From: Halovivax asiaticus JCM 14624 | GTDB lineage: Archaea > Halobacteriota > Halobacteria > Halobacteriales > Natrialbaceae | DNA length: 64,000 bases | Assembly: GCF_000337515.1 (NCBI RefSeq) | Contig: NZ_AOIQ01000006.1 | Coordinates: 316,265 to 380,264 of the forward strand | Direction: 5' to 3' | Shown: one piece after another, positions 43,638 through 53,212 of the stretch | Layout of the letters: each line of letters opens with the position of its first letter | How positions within the stretch are numbered: position 1 is the first letter of the stretch | The notes under the pieces: generated by a model | The model's database searches: none | Told to the model about the DNA's origin: nothing | Seen by the model: the letters and a program-made list of their open reading frames with translations, nothing else | Made by a program: the position numbers and the translations under genes

Positions 43638-46436
43638 ATGTCTTCGATACGGAATTTCAGCGATAAATTACTTCGATTGTACGAACATTACGTGGGGGAA
43701 CCGGAATCAGTAAAAGACGCGTACGGCTACTGGCTATTCGTCGCGGGCTTTATTCTGGGTGGCATTGCCGTTATCCTCTACATCGTGAACTTCGGGGCAA
43801 CCGAACCGCACTCGGACGCGGAGTTTCTGATCAACAGGGTCGTTGGGATCGTCGGGTCGATCGGAGCGATTCTGGGCCTGTTCGGCCTCGTTCTCATGTT
43901 GCCGGTTCGAAAACGGGCGGTGCAGGCGAGCGCGGTTGGGGTGGTCATTGCGCTGATCGGTACCGCGACGTTCGGCATCGCGTACCCCGACCACTGGCGG
44001 AAACTCGGCGACGGACCGGACTACACCATTCAGGTGCTCGGTCTGTACGCCGTCGGGCTGGGTATCATCGCCGGCGTGACCGCACTCGTCCCCGTCATCA
44101 CTGGCCGAAAGGGGAAGTACGTTTCTGAGGAGGGAGCGACGGACGACCCACCGGTACTGACGGGCGATGCGATGGAGGGCGCACAGTTCGCCGTCTTCCG
44201 CGACGAGAACGACGACTGGTCCTGGCACGTCCTCCACTTGGAGGCGCTCGCCGCGAGCCAGGAGAGTGCACTGACACGACCTGATGCGCAAGCGGACATC
44301 GAGGAGGTCAAGTCCCAGATCGGGTCCGCGGGTCTGATGGAACTGACGACCTCGGCGTTCAGGCTCTACGAGACGCGTGATGGACAGTGGGAGTGGACGC
44401 TCGTGCGCGACGACGGGAGCGTGGTCGCCCGCTGTGGTGACCCATTCGAGACACGCGACGGTGCGGAGGAATCGGTCAGCTTCCTCAAGGACCGCGGCCC
44501 GGTCGCCGGCGTCATCGAAATCGACGACGCCGCGTTCAACTACTACGAGAGCCGGGATCGCTGGCACTGGCAACTGCTCGACGGAGACCGAGAACCGCTG
44601 GCCGTCTCCCCGACGGGTTACACGAGCAAGGCCGACGCGAAGGCCGGATCGTCGGCGTTCGTCGACCACTTCGAGGACGCGCGCCTGCTCGCGATGGAGC
44701 ACGTCGCCATCGAACTCATCGACGAGTCCGGGGGCTGGTACTGGCGCTTCGTCGGTACCGACGACGAAGAGATCGGCCGGTCGGAGCGCGCCTACGAGAC
44801 GCGACGCGACGCCGAGGAGGCCATCGAGGCCCTCCTCGAATCGTTCGACGAGATGGCCGTCACGGTCTCCGGCGAACCGACCTACGAGCTCTACAGCTCC
44901 GGTGAGGAGTGGCGCTGGCGGCTGGTCGGGTACGACGAGCAGATCGTCGCCCGGAATCCGAACAGCGCGGAGCGCTACGACGAGATGGAGCGCACGACCG
45001 ACCTGTTCGCGAACAACGTCGAGGATGCGGACGTCTTCGAGATCGACGGCGCGCTCTACGAACGCTACAAGACCGACGGGCACTGGCGCTGGCGGCTGGT
45101 CGACGAGGACCGAAACGTCGTCGCCGCGAGCACCGAGCCCCACGACAGCGCGGAGGACGCCGCCGACGCGATCGAGCGGATGCAGAATCAGGCGAGCGAA
45201 GCGGAGCTCATCGAGTTCGAGAACTCCGCGTTCCAGGTCTACGAAGCCGACACGGGAGAATGGCGCTGGCGACTCATCGACGAGGACGGCAACGTTCTCG
45301 CCGACAGCGGCGCCGAACACGGCTCGAAGAGCGAGGCAGCCGAAGCGATGATGACGCTCAAAGAGCAGGCCCCCGACGCGGAGCTGCTCGAGATCGAGAC
45401 GGCAGCGTTCGAGCTGTTCGTCGACGACGGCGAGTGGGGCTGGCGGCTCATCGACGACGGTGGGAAACTCATCGCCGAGGACCCGAACTCTCACCCCAAC
45501 CGCCAGGCGGCGAAGCAGGCGATGGACCAGCTCGTCGAGAACATCGACACGGAAAGCCAGACGATGGAACACGCCGCGTTCCAGACCTACGTCGACGAGG
45601 ACGAGTGGTTCTGGCGCTTCGTCATGCCGGACGGGACCGTGGTGGCCGAGAGCGAAGAGTCGGCCCCGACACAGGACGAGATCGTCGAAGGGATCGATCG
45701 GATTCGCGACGTCGCCTCGACCGCCGACCGCTCCCAAATCGATGAACTGTTCGTCCAGCTCGCCGGTTCGGGCTCCTGGCACTGGCGCCTCCTCGATCGG
45801 GATCGGGAGATCATCGCGACCTCACAGGTCACCTACGACTCGCGACAGGCAGTCGAAACGGCGATCGACGAACTGGTCGCGAAAGCCCCCGACGCGCCGA
45901 TCTTCCACGTCGAAACCGCGCTCATCAGACTCACCAACGGCGACGGCTGGACGTGGGACCTCGTCGACCAGGATCGAGACGTGCTCGCAACCGCCGGTAC
46001 GACGGTCGACGACGAGTCAGAAGCGATGGACGTAGTCGACGAAATCCGCAGACTCGCACCGGCCGCAGGCCAGGTCGACTTCGACGTCGCCTCCTACGAA
46101 TTCATCTCCGACGAGGAGGGCTGGAGCTGGCGACTCATCGACGAGGACGGCCAGGTCGTCGCGAAGTGCATCGAGTCCTTCGAGACGATGGACGGGGCCG
46201 AGACCTCGGTGGAGCAGATCCGGGACGTTATCCCCAAAGCGAGTATCCTGGAGATCGACGGCGTGTCGTTCGAGCTCCACTACGACGACGACGGCTGGAT
46301 CTGGCAACTGGTCGACGAGCACGGCGAACCGATGTCCGAGAGCACGAAGACCTACGAGAGCCGGACCGAAGCCCGGGATGCGATGACCAACGTCAAGGTC
46401 CACGCTCCCGACGGCTGGATCGAGTTCACCGAGTGA
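43638..46436 (+). CDS. Membrane protein with 13 DUF1508-like repeats
   Basis: The 932-residue protein has four membrane helices in the first about 165 residues (WLFVAGFILGGIAVILYIV, then VGIVGSIGAILGLFGLVLML, AVGVVIALIGTATFGIAY, VLGLYAVGLGIIAGVTAL). The rest is a string of 13 repeats of about 58 residues. Each has the form F-x-hydrophobic-Y, W-x-W-x-L/F-hydrophobic, D-x-D/G, hydrophobic-A, then a helix. Examples are YETRDGQWEWTLVRDDG, YKTDGHWRWRLVDEDR and YEADTGEWRWRLIDEDG. Such W-x-W units match the DUF1508 (YegP) fold, in which single or double repeats are usual. Thirteen is exceptional. The membrane anchoring suggests a large cytoplasmic or surface array. Its function is unknown. It lies between pok and pps. 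Confidence 0.88.
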   Translation: MSSIRNFSDKLLRLYEHYVGEPESVKDAYGYWLFVAGFILGGIAVILYIVNFGATEPHSDAEFLINRVVGIVGSIGAILGLFGLVLMLPVRKRAVQASAVGVVIALIGTATFGIAYPDHWRKLGDGPDYTIQVLGLYAVGLGIIAGVTALVPVITGRKGKYVSEEGATDDPPVLTGDAMEGAQFAVFRDENDDWSWHVLHLEALAASQESALTRPDAQADIEEVKSQIGSAGLMELTTSAFRLYETRDGQWEWTLVRDDGSVVARCGDPFETRDGAEESVSFLKDRGPVAGVIEIDDAAFNYYESRDRWHWQLLDGDREPLAVSPTGYTSKADAKAGSSAFVDHFEDARLLAMEHVAIELIDESGGWYWRFVGTDDEEIGRSERAYETRRDAEEAIEALLESFDEMAVTVSGEPTYELYSSGEEWRWRLVGYDEQIVARNPNSAERYDEMERTTDLFANNVEDADVFEIDGALYERYKTDGHWRWRLVDEDRNVVAASTEPHDSAEDAADAIERMQNQASEAELIEFENSAFQVYEADTGEWRWRLIDEDGNVLADSGAEHGSKSEAAEAMMTLKEQAPDAELLEIETAAFELFVDDGEWGWRLIDDGGKLIAEDPNSHPNRQAAKQAMDQLVENIDTESQTMEHAAFQTYVDEDEWFWRFVMPDGTVVAESEESAPTQDEIVEGIDRIRDVASTADRSQIDELFVQLAGSGSWHWRLLDRDREIIATSQVTYDSRQAVETAIDELVAKAPDAPIFHVETALIRLTNGDGWTWDLVDQDRDVLATAGTTVDDESEAMDVVDEIRRLAPAAGQVDFDVASYEFISDEEGWSWRLIDEDGQVVAKCIESFETMDGAETSVEQIRDVIPKASILEIDGVSFELHYDDDGWIWQLVDEHGEPMSESTKTYESRTEARDAMTNVKVHAPDGWIEFTE

Positions 46437-46527
46437 GGGCACACCGCACCGCTCGGCCCATCAACGCGACGAGAACCGGTAACTGACAAACGGGGCGTTT
46501 TTTGCTGTCCGGTCGCTCAGTGTAGCC

Positions 46528-47316
46528 GTGACCGAGTACGAGAGCGTCCCGTCAGCCGTCGACGACGAGACCGAGATACCGACGGACCACCCCCGGTATC
46601 AGGACCTACTCACCCGCCATCGGATCGAAGCGGGCGTCGAGAAGGGCATCACGCACCTGCAGGGAATGCACGCCGAGGGTCGTGGCAGCGCGTTCGATTA
46701 CCTCCTCGGTGAAGAGACGATTCCGAGCGCCGACGACGCCGAACGAGCCGCGGCGGCACAGTTACTGCTGGCCGACCACCCCGTCGTCTCCGTCAACGGG
46801 AACGTCGCCGCGCTCGTCCCTGACGAGGTCGTCGAGCTGGCGTCGACCGTGGACGCGGCGATCGAGATCAACCTGTTCAATCGGACACCCGAGCGGATGG
46901 AACGGATCGCCGCTCACCTCCGCGACCACGGCGCCGAGGACGTCCTGGGACTGGAAGCCAACGCCCGAATTCCGAACCTCGATCACGAGCGGAGTAAGGT
47001 CGACGCCGCCGGGATCTACGAGGCAGACGCCGTCGTCGTCCCGCTCGAAGACGGCGATCGCGCGGAAGCGCTCTCGGAGATGGGGAAAACGGAGATCGTC
47101 GTCGACCTCAACCCGCTGTCTCGCTCCCCACAGGTGGCGGCGATCCCGATCGTGGACAACATCATTCGCGCGATTCCGAACATGACCGAACACGGCCGGA
47201 CCCTCGCCGACACGGACGACGCGACGTTGCGAGCAATTGTCGACTCGTTCGATCGCGAGGAGTCGCTCACAGCGGCTGAAGACCGGATCCGATCGGGCGA
47301 CCTCGCCGGCGAGTGA
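46528..47316 (+). CDS. pps: 4-phosphopantoate--beta-alanine ligase
   Basis: The enzyme joins 4-phosphopantoate and beta-alanine to give 4-phosphopantothenate, the step after pantoate kinase in archaeal CoA synthesis. The 262-residue protein follows the family from start to end: HPRYQDLLTRHRIEAGVEKG, then GRGSAFDYLLGEETIP, HPVVSVNGNVAALVPDEVV, IEINLFNRTPERM, VDLNPLSRSPQVAAIPIVDN and AIPNMTEHGRTLAD. GTG is used as the start. It is the downstream partner of pok. Confidence 0.94.
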   Translation: MTEYESVPSAVDDETEIPTDHPRYQDLLTRHRIEAGVEKGITHLQGMHAEGRGSAFDYLLGEETIPSADDAERAAAAQLLLADHPVVSVNGNVAALVPDEVVELASTVDAAIEINLFNRTPERMERIAAHLRDHGAEDVLGLEANARIPNLDHERSKVDAAGIYEADAVVVPLEDGDRAEALSEMGKTEIVVDLNPLSRSPQVAAIPIVDNIIRAIPNMTEHGRTLADTDDATLRAIVDSFDREESLTAAEDRIRSGDLAGE

Positions 47317-47664
47317 ACCGATCACGTGAGCCGATCAGAATCGGCCGATCCCCGCACCCGTGACCCGAATCCTTTTATCACTGGTACCCGACAGCTTTGA
47401 GAGAGGACGATGGAGACCTCACTTCTCCCCTGACTTGGGATCGACGCCGCCGATCGCCCCGGACGTCGATATCGTGACGCTCGCGTTCGCTAGCCGATAG
47501 TCTACGCAGCGAGGCCGATAGTCGACGCCAGCGCCGATGGGTGACGAGGCTCGATTCTCTCACTGAACCCCCGAGCCGCAGCACTCGCTCGCGGCCCGTA
47601 CCGCACGACGAACGACGAACTCCACAGACACATGCAACGGAAATCAGATCGACGGACGACATCG
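47317..47664. other. Intergenic region upstream of hflX
   Basis: The gap of about 350 bp has a TATA-like CCTTTTATC at 47371, about 290 bp before hflX. The leader could therefore be long, or hold a small RNA. Direct repeats of GCCGATAGTCTACGC type (47493-47507 and 47514-47528) lie inside. The hflX frame itself is open from 47632. No other gene is supported. Confidence 0.45.
47493..47528. repeat. 15-bp direct repeat pair
   Basis: GCCGATAGTCTACGC and GCCGATAGTCGACGC are spaced 21 bp apart with one mismatch. The core CGATAGTC also recurs at 22714-22769. Confidence 0.55.
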
Positions 47665-49062
47665 ATGAGCGAGGAACCCACGACGGACACCGAGACGGAC
47701 GAAGCGACCGGGGCGGACAGTCCGTCGAGAGACGAAGCGACGGATAGAGATGGTTCACAGCGGACTGCGGAGAAGGGGTCAGCGATCGTAGCCGCCAGGG
47801 CCGAACAGGCACCGGTCGAGACGGCCGAAATCCGGCAGTTGACCGAAGCGGCCGGATACGCGGTCGTCGACGAGTTCACGCAGGTCCGGCCACGCGACCC
47901 TGGGACGAACCTCGGTGATGGGAAGGTTGCCGAGATCGCACGTTGTGCAGCGGCAACTGAGGCCGTGGCCCTCGTCGTCGACGGCGAGTTGACGCCCACA
48001 CAGACGACTACACTGGCAGCACGCATGCCGGACGAAACCCGCGTGTTCGACAGGTACCGATTGATCCTCGCCATCTTCGCCGAACAGGCCGGGCACCGTC
48101 GGGCGCAGCTGCAGGTCGAACTGGCCCGGCTGCGTTACGACCTGCCGCGGATAAAGGAGGCGGCCGATGAGGGGCTCCTCAATCGACGAACCGAGCGGGG
48201 AACGCCGTACTACGACGTCCGAGATCGAATCGATCGGCTCGACCGAAAACTCGACGAGTTACCCACCCCGGCCGAGCAGTTCCGTGAGCGTCGCCAGCAG
48301 GAGGGATTCGACCTCGTGACGCTCGCCGGCTATACGAACGCGGGAAAGTCGACGTTGCTGCACCGACTGGCGGACGATCTGTCGGTGACGAACGCATCGC
48401 CGGCGCACCCGGACGAGACCGGCGTCGCCGAGATCGAGGATCGGCTGTTCAAGACGCTCGAAACGACGACGCGGCGGGCGACGGTCGAGGGGAGACCAGT
48501 GCTGGTCACCGATACGGTCGGGTTCGTCCAGGACCTGCCACACTGGCTCGTCCAGTCGTTCAGCGAGACGCTCTCCGAGGCGGCGAGCGCCGACGTCGTC
48601 GTGCTCGTCGCAGATGGAACCGATCCAGTCGACGAGTTCGAAACGAAACTCGACGTCTCGCTATCGGTCCTCGACGAACAGGACGTGACCCGTGACGACG
48701 TCGTGGTGGCCGTGAACAAGATCGACTGCGAATCGGCGGCCGAGGTGGAGCGCCGTCGCCGAATCGCCGCCGAACGCGTCGATTCGGTCGTCACGATCAG
48801 CGCCAGTGAGGGGGCGAATCTCGATCGACTGGTGGACGCGATAATTACTCGACTTCCGTCACAGCGGGAGACCTTCACGCTCTCGAACAGGGACGAAACG
48901 ATGAGCCTGCTGTCGTGGCTATACGACCACGTGACGGTCGACTCCGTCGAGTACGCGGGTGAAATGGTCGTGATCGAGGTCGACGGGAGACCATCAGTGA
49001 TCGCGAAAGCGCGCGCCCGTGCCGAAGCGATATCGTCAGAAGGGGAGTCGGACGTTCGGTGA
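47665..49062 (+). CDS. hflX: GTPase HflX
   Basis: HflX is a ribosome-associated GTPase. The N-terminal HflX domain (about residues 40-210) has VDEFTQVRPRDPGTNLGDGK and a helical linker RAQLQVELARLRYDLPRI. The G domain contains G1 GYTNAGKSTLL, G3 TDTVGFVQDLPHWL and G4 NKID. A short C-terminal domain with SWLYDHVTVDSVEYAGEM follows. ATG 47665 was chosen over 47632 because the acidic tail is typical and the extension is basic. The protein has 465 residues and helps rescue stalled ribosomes in the bacterial family. In archaea the role is less clear. Confidence 0.93.
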   Translation: MSEEPTTDTETDEATGADSPSRDEATDRDGSQRTAEKGSAIVAARAEQAPVETAEIRQLTEAAGYAVVDEFTQVRPRDPGTNLGDGKVAEIARCAAATEAVALVVDGELTPTQTTTLAARMPDETRVFDRYRLILAIFAEQAGHRRAQLQVELARLRYDLPRIKEAADEGLLNRRTERGTPYYDVRDRIDRLDRKLDELPTPAEQFRERRQQEGFDLVTLAGYTNAGKSTLLHRLADDLSVTNASPAHPDETGVAEIEDRLFKTLETTTRRATVEGRPVLVTDTVGFVQDLPHWLVQSFSETLSEAASADVVVLVADGTDPVDEFETKLDVSLSVLDEQDVTRDDVVVAVNKIDCESAAEVERRRRIAAERVDSVVTISASEGANLDRLVDAIITRLPSQRETFTLSNRDETMSLLSWLYDHVTVDSVEYAGEMVVIEVDGRPSVIAKARARAEAISSEGESDVR

Positions 49063-49166
49063 GGATCAGGTGGACTCGCCGGGACGATCACCGCTAGGTC
49101 CCGTGTACCGGCGCCTTGTGTGCCGGCCAGGCCCGAGCAACGGAGAATCCCCGTCACGACACCTTT

Positions 49167-49181
49167 TTCACCACTAGTGAA
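49167..49181. promoter_or_regulatory. Palindrome in the thi4 core promoter
   Basis: TTCACCACTAGTGAA has perfect 5-bp arms (TTCAC / GTGAA) and an inner perfect palindrome CACTAGTG (49172-49179). It ends 14 bp before the thi4 start, so it covers the expected TATA-to-start region of a leaderless transcript. A repressor such as ThiR binding here is an inference. Confidence 0.4.
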
Positions 49182-49195
49182 TAACACCGAGTTGT

Positions 49196-50125
49196 ATGAG
49201 CGACTTCGAACAGTTCAGCGACGTTGGCGAGGCGGACGTAACACGCGCGATCGGTCAGGAGTGGACCGAGGAGTTCATGGACTTCTCGGACTCGGACGTG
49301 ATCATCATCGGCGGCGGCCCGTCCGGGTTGATGGCCGCGAAGGAGCTGTCTGAACGCGGCGTGAAGACGATGGTCGTCGAGAAGAACAACTACCTCGGCG
49401 GTGGCTTCTGGCTCGGTGGCTTCCTCATGAACAAGGTCACCGTCCGTGACCCCGCCCAGCGAATTCTCACCGAGTTAGACGTCGACCACAAGGAGTCCCA
49501 GGATAGCAAGGACCTCTACGTCGCCAACGGGCCAGAGGCGTGTTCCGGTCTCATCAAGGCCGCCTGTGACGCGGGCGCGAAGATGCAGAACATGACGGAG
49601 TTCACCGACATCGTCATCCGCGAGGACCACCGCGTCGGCGGGATCGTCATGAACTGGACGCCCGTTCACGCACTGCCTCGTGAGATTACCTGCGTCGACC
49701 CGATCGCCGTCGAGGCCGACCTCGTCATCGACGCGACCGGTCACGACGCGATGGCCATCACGAAACTCGACGAACGCGGCGTCCTCGACGCCCCCGGCGT
49801 GCAAGATGCACGAGACCGCGGGCAGGTGATGGACCAGACCGATTCCGACACCTACGGTGCCCCCGGTCACGACTCGCCCGGACACGACTCGATGTGGGTC
49901 GGGAAAAGCGAGGACGCCGTCGTCGAACACACCGGCCTCGTCCACGACGGCCTGATCGCCACCGGGATGGCCGTCGCGACGACCTATGGCCTTCCGCGAA
50001 TGGGCCCGACGTTCGGTGCCATGCTCGTCTCGGGCAAACGCGCCGCCCAGGAAGCGCTCGACGAACTCGGCGTCGACGCCGACCCCGTCGACATCACCAG
50101 CCGCGCGACCCCCGCCGACGACTGA
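49196..50125 (+). CDS. thi4: Thiazole biosynthesis enzyme Thi4, Cys type
   Basis: Thi4 makes the thiazole of thiamine from NAD and glycine. The 309-residue protein has a Rossmann FAD/NAD-binding motif [17 protein letters not shown] (about residues 35-51) and [17 protein letters not shown]. Cys166 lies in EITCVDPIA, the place of the yeast Thi4 Cys that donates sulfur once and is destroyed. Archaeal homologues of the sulfide-dependent type have His there. This therefore looks like the Cys (suicide) form described in yeast and Haloferax. It stands alone with its own promoter. It is likely repressed by thiamine through ThiR. Confidence 0.93.
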   Translation: MSDFEQFSDVGEADVTRAIGQEWTEEFMDFSDSDVIIIGGGPSGLMAAKELSERGVKTMVVEKNNYLGGGFWLGGFLMNKVTVRDPAQRILTELDVDHKESQDSKDLYVANGPEACSGLIKAACDAGAKMQNMTEFTDIVIREDHRVGGIVMNWTPVHALPREITCVDPIAVEADLVIDATGHDAMAITKLDERGVLDAPGVQDARDRGQVMDQTDSDTYGAPGHDSPGHDSMWVGKSEDAVVEHTGLVHDGLIATGMAVATTYGLPRMGPTFGAMLVSGKRAAQEALDELGVDADPVDITSRATPADD

Positions 50126-50255
50126 CGGAGCGACGCGCAAACGACCGGTTTTTCGAGAGCTATCGAAACGAAGCGACGAGCATCGCCGTCGTCCCACGTC
50201 CTGATCGGCCGAACCGAGTGTCAGCGAGCGGGTTCTCACCCCGGCGTCGATTGGA

Positions 50256-52100
50256 TCACTCGACGACGATCGTGACGTCGTTGACTTCGCCGTACTCGCC
50301 GGTCGCCGTCGGTCCGTCGAAGCCGTTGAAACTCAGGCGGATTCGGGCGAGCGTCGAACCAGTCGGTGCGTCGTCGGGAACGGGCACCGTCGCCGTGACG
50401 GCGCTACTGTCGTCGTCGGCGTTCTCGAAGATGACCGTCTCTTGGGCACTCGAGAAGTCCTGGTTCTGCTCCCAGTCAACGTAGACGTTGGCGTAGTGGC
50501 CGTCGTACCCGTTGTCGTTCCACGCCAGGCTGAGGTCGAACGAGCCGCCCGACTGGACGGTCACCACGTCCGGGCAGGTGAAGTCGTAGTAGCCCTCCGT
50601 GTCGGAGGATTCGACGACCTGGCCGTCGACGTCGATCTGCTCGATGTATTCGTAGCCGCTGTAGCCGCTGCCGGCCGGCCAGTTCGAGGCGTCGACACAC
50701 TCACCGCCACCAGCATCGCCGACGGTGACCGGTTGGGTGGTCGAGTCCGTACTGCCACCGTCGTCGGTGACCGTAAGTTCGACCGAATACTCGCCCGCGG
50801 TGTCGTAGCTGTGCTCGACCGTTTGGCCGGAGGTCGTCGTCCCGTCGCCGAGATCCCACTCGTATCCGGTGATCGACCCGTCCGGATCGGTGGACGCGCT
50901 GGCGTCGAACGAGACGGTTTCGCCGGGGGCGGGGGACGAGGGGGAGACGTCGAAAGCAGCACTCGGCGATTCGTTTCCACCGCCGTTCGCCGGATCGGGG
51001 AACGTGTACAGGCGGCCGTTCCCGCCGGAGACGGCTTCGTCGGTACCGATGAAGAACTCGCCGGGAACAGCGACCTCCGCGGTCCAGAAGGAAGCACCGT
51101 CACCGCGCCAGGAGTAGACCTCCTCCGGCGACGCTGGGTCGCCGATGTCGTGGACGAAGACACCCGCGTCGTAGAACGACGTGTACATGTGCCCGTTCTG
51201 GATGTCGAGGTTGTGCGACGTTCGCTCGTTTCCGACCGATGGCGGTTCGATCTCCGCCAGGAACTGCGTGTCGGTCTTGTCGGAGACGTCCCAGAGTTCG
51301 ACACCGAGCGGGTTGTAGTTCAGCTGTTCTTTGCCGATGGCGAGAACCGTTCCCTCGTCGTTGAGCGTGACGTAGTGGTCGTTGTTCGGTGACCGGGAGC
51401 TGCCGTCACGTACCTTCCCGATCATCGACGGGTTCGATGGAGTCGAGACGTCTAGCATCACCGTCCCGTCGTCCCAGTACGACATGTAGAGAATGTCGTC
51501 CTGGTACCAGATGTCGTGGAGGATCGACGCCTGAATGCCCCAGCTGGTGATCTCCGACGGATTATCCGTCGAGACGTCGATGAGGTGGATATCTGCCGTG
51601 CCGTTGTTGATGAGGAAGGCGATATCCTCGGTCAGGAAGGAGTTGTGGATCGTATAGCTGGTCTCGTACCACTCGATCAGTTCGGGGTTCGCGGGATCAG
51701 ACACGTCGTAGTAGCCCATCCCGCTCGGACTGCCCACGTTGCCGGGTCCGACGGCGATGAGGCGGTCACCCGCCTCCTTGACGTCGAGAATCTCGCTCAT
51801 ACCGGTATCTGTCCGGCGTGCGATCTCCGTGGGGTTTTGCGGATCCGAGATGTCCACGCTGACGAACCCCCGATCGATAGCGACGTACGCAACGTCGCCG
51901 CTGGTGCCGACGACACCTTCGGCAACTGTCCCGGGGATGTCGACGTACCCGATCGGATTGGCCGCCGCTTTCGTGTCGGCGTCGGTTGCGCCACCACGAT
52001 CGGCGAGAGCGCCCGTCGATCCGATCACACCGGCGCCAGCCAGGCTGCCTGCGGTTCGTAGCACGGTTCGTCTGTTCGGGGCTAGGTCTTCATCAGACAT
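50256..52100 (-). CDS. Secreted LVIVD-repeat protein with PKD and GEVED domains
   Basis: The 614-residue exported protein has a twin-arginine signal (NRRTVLRTAGSLAGAGVIG). An LVIVD-type beta-propeller spans about residues 50-370, with repeats such as YVAIDRGFVSVDISDPQNP and YYDVSDPANPELIEWYE. A PKD domain follows at about 380-465 (FDASASTDPDGSITGYEWDL, then YSVELTVTDDGGST). The C-terminal GEVED-like domain ends ATGEYGEVNDVTIVVE. All are extracellular interaction modules, so a surface adhesion or binding role is likely. No catalytic site is seen. ATG 52100 puts RR in a normal position. Confidence 0.87.
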   Translation of the reverse strand: MSDEDLAPNRRTVLRTAGSLAGAGVIGSTGALADRGGATDADTKAAANPIGYVDIPGTVAEGVVGTSGDVAYVAIDRGFVSVDISDPQNPTEIARRTDTGMSEILDVKEAGDRLIAVGPGNVGSPSGMGYYDVSDPANPELIEWYETSYTIHNSFLTEDIAFLINNGTADIHLIDVSTDNPSEITSWGIQASILHDIWYQDDILYMSYWDDGTVMLDVSTPSNPSMIGKVRDGSSRSPNNDHYVTLNDEGTVLAIGKEQLNYNPLGVELWDVSDKTDTQFLAEIEPPSVGNERTSHNLDIQNGHMYTSFYDAGVFVHDIGDPASPEEVYSWRGDGASFWTAEVAVPGEFFIGTDEAVSGGNGRLYTFPDPANGGGNESPSAAFDVSPSSPAPGETVSFDASASTDPDGSITGYEWDLGDGTTTSGQTVEHSYDTAGEYSVELTVTDDGGSTDSTTQPVTVGDAGGGECVDASNWPAGSGYSGYEYIEQIDVDGQVVESSDTEGYYDFTCPDVVTVQSGGSFDLSLAWNDNGYDGHYANVYVDWEQNQDFSSAQETVIFENADDDSSAVTATVPVPDDAPTGSTLARIRLSFNGFDGPTATGEYGEVNDVTIVVE

Positions 52101-52383
52101 GCACCCCACGTTATTTCATAGACCGATATTAATCTATTTTAGTTATAAATATACAAACGTAGTAACCAATAGAGAGAATCGGTAACGATAGTCGAACCGA
52201 AGAGAGAGAGAATCCGATCTGGGGAAATGATTGCGATGAACCGGAAGACTCGGACAGGGACGAGACGCTGAGGTGAGGTCACGAGGAGGGCTGCTGGAAG
52301 AGATAGCGACTGACTCCTGACGCCACCGGCAGTTTCTGTCGGCGAACCGCAACGGTTTCTATGACAGTTGGCGTAGTGACCGT

Positions 52384-53166
52384 ATGATCGAACGCGTCCG
52401 ACTCTACCGGGCTCCGTCGACCGTCGCTGCCGTCGACGAGATCGCCGACTGGGTCACGGACCGACTCGCGAACGATGGCGACGACCGGACACCGGATGTC
52501 ACCGTCGAATCGCGATTTCTCGAGACCCACCGAACGCCAGCTCTCGCCGAGCAATTCGCCGCTGCGCGCGTCCGTTCCCCGTACGACCGAGAGACGGGCA
52601 ATACGATGGTGGGGACCGTCAGATACGAGGAGCGGGCGCTCGAGGACCCCGAACGCGAAGGCGGCGTTCTGTACGACGGCGAGAAGATCCAGCGAGCACT
52701 GAACGCCGCACTCCCCAGCGAGGAGACCGACCTCTCGACAGCGCACGTAATCGTGCTCGATCGCGCGCTGGGGACGTGGGGACGCCACGACGGTCGCTGG
52801 CACAAACGCGTGAACGTGCTCGGCCAGCCCACCCTGATTTCGGTGCCGGGACTGTACGAAGCGCCGGCCAAGCCCGAAGCCTACTACAAGGCGAAGCAGA
52901 AACACGCCATGCTCGCCGGCGACGCGCCGCCCCGGGAGGTCCTCGAAAATCAGGTTGAGGGGGACTTTCTGGTCGAAAACGACCCGCGGACGACGGACGC
53001 CCTCAAGGGATACGTCCTGCAAGCGCTCCACTACCTCGAAACTGGATCGGCGTTCTGTGACGACGATAGCTGTCGACTCTACAACGCCCACCATCACGAA
53101 GAACTCGTCACCGCGCAGCTACAGGGAACGCAATTCTGTTCGAAACACGCTGCGCGCTATCGATGA
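52384..53166 (+). CDS. Conserved haloarchaeal protein (DUF6775/metallopeptidase-like)
   Basis: The 260-residue protein begins ERVRLYRAPSTVAAVDEIAD. The middle holds MVGTVRYEERALEDPEREGG and HVIVLDRALGTWGRHDGRW. The C-terminus has a Cys/His motif FCDDDSCRLYNAHHHEELV, then QLQGTQFCSKHAARY. Four Cys with nearby His look like a zinc site, similar to the end of archaemetzincin proteins. It appears to match a haloarchaeal family annotated as a putative metallopeptidase (DUF6775), but I see no clear HExxH motif, so activity is unproven. Confidence 0.72.
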   Translation: MIERVRLYRAPSTVAAVDEIADWVTDRLANDGDDRTPDVTVESRFLETHRTPALAEQFAAARVRSPYDRETGNTMVGTVRYEERALEDPEREGGVLYDGEKIQRALNAALPSEETDLSTAHVIVLDRALGTWGRHDGRWHKRVNVLGQPTLISVPGLYEAPAKPEAYYKAKQKHAMLAGDAPPREVLENQVEGDFLVENDPRTTDALKGYVLQALHYLETGSAFCDDDSCRLYNAHHHEELVTAQLQGTQFCSKHAARYR

Positions 53167-53212
53167 GCGACGGCGAACACGCCCACGGATCGGCCAGCGG
53201 CTGGCCGAGGGC

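Noticed and set aside
47532-47570. Possible C/D box small RNA (TGACGA then CTGA)
   Set aside because: The C box is imperfect and no second C'/D' pair is found. Such short motifs are expected by chance.
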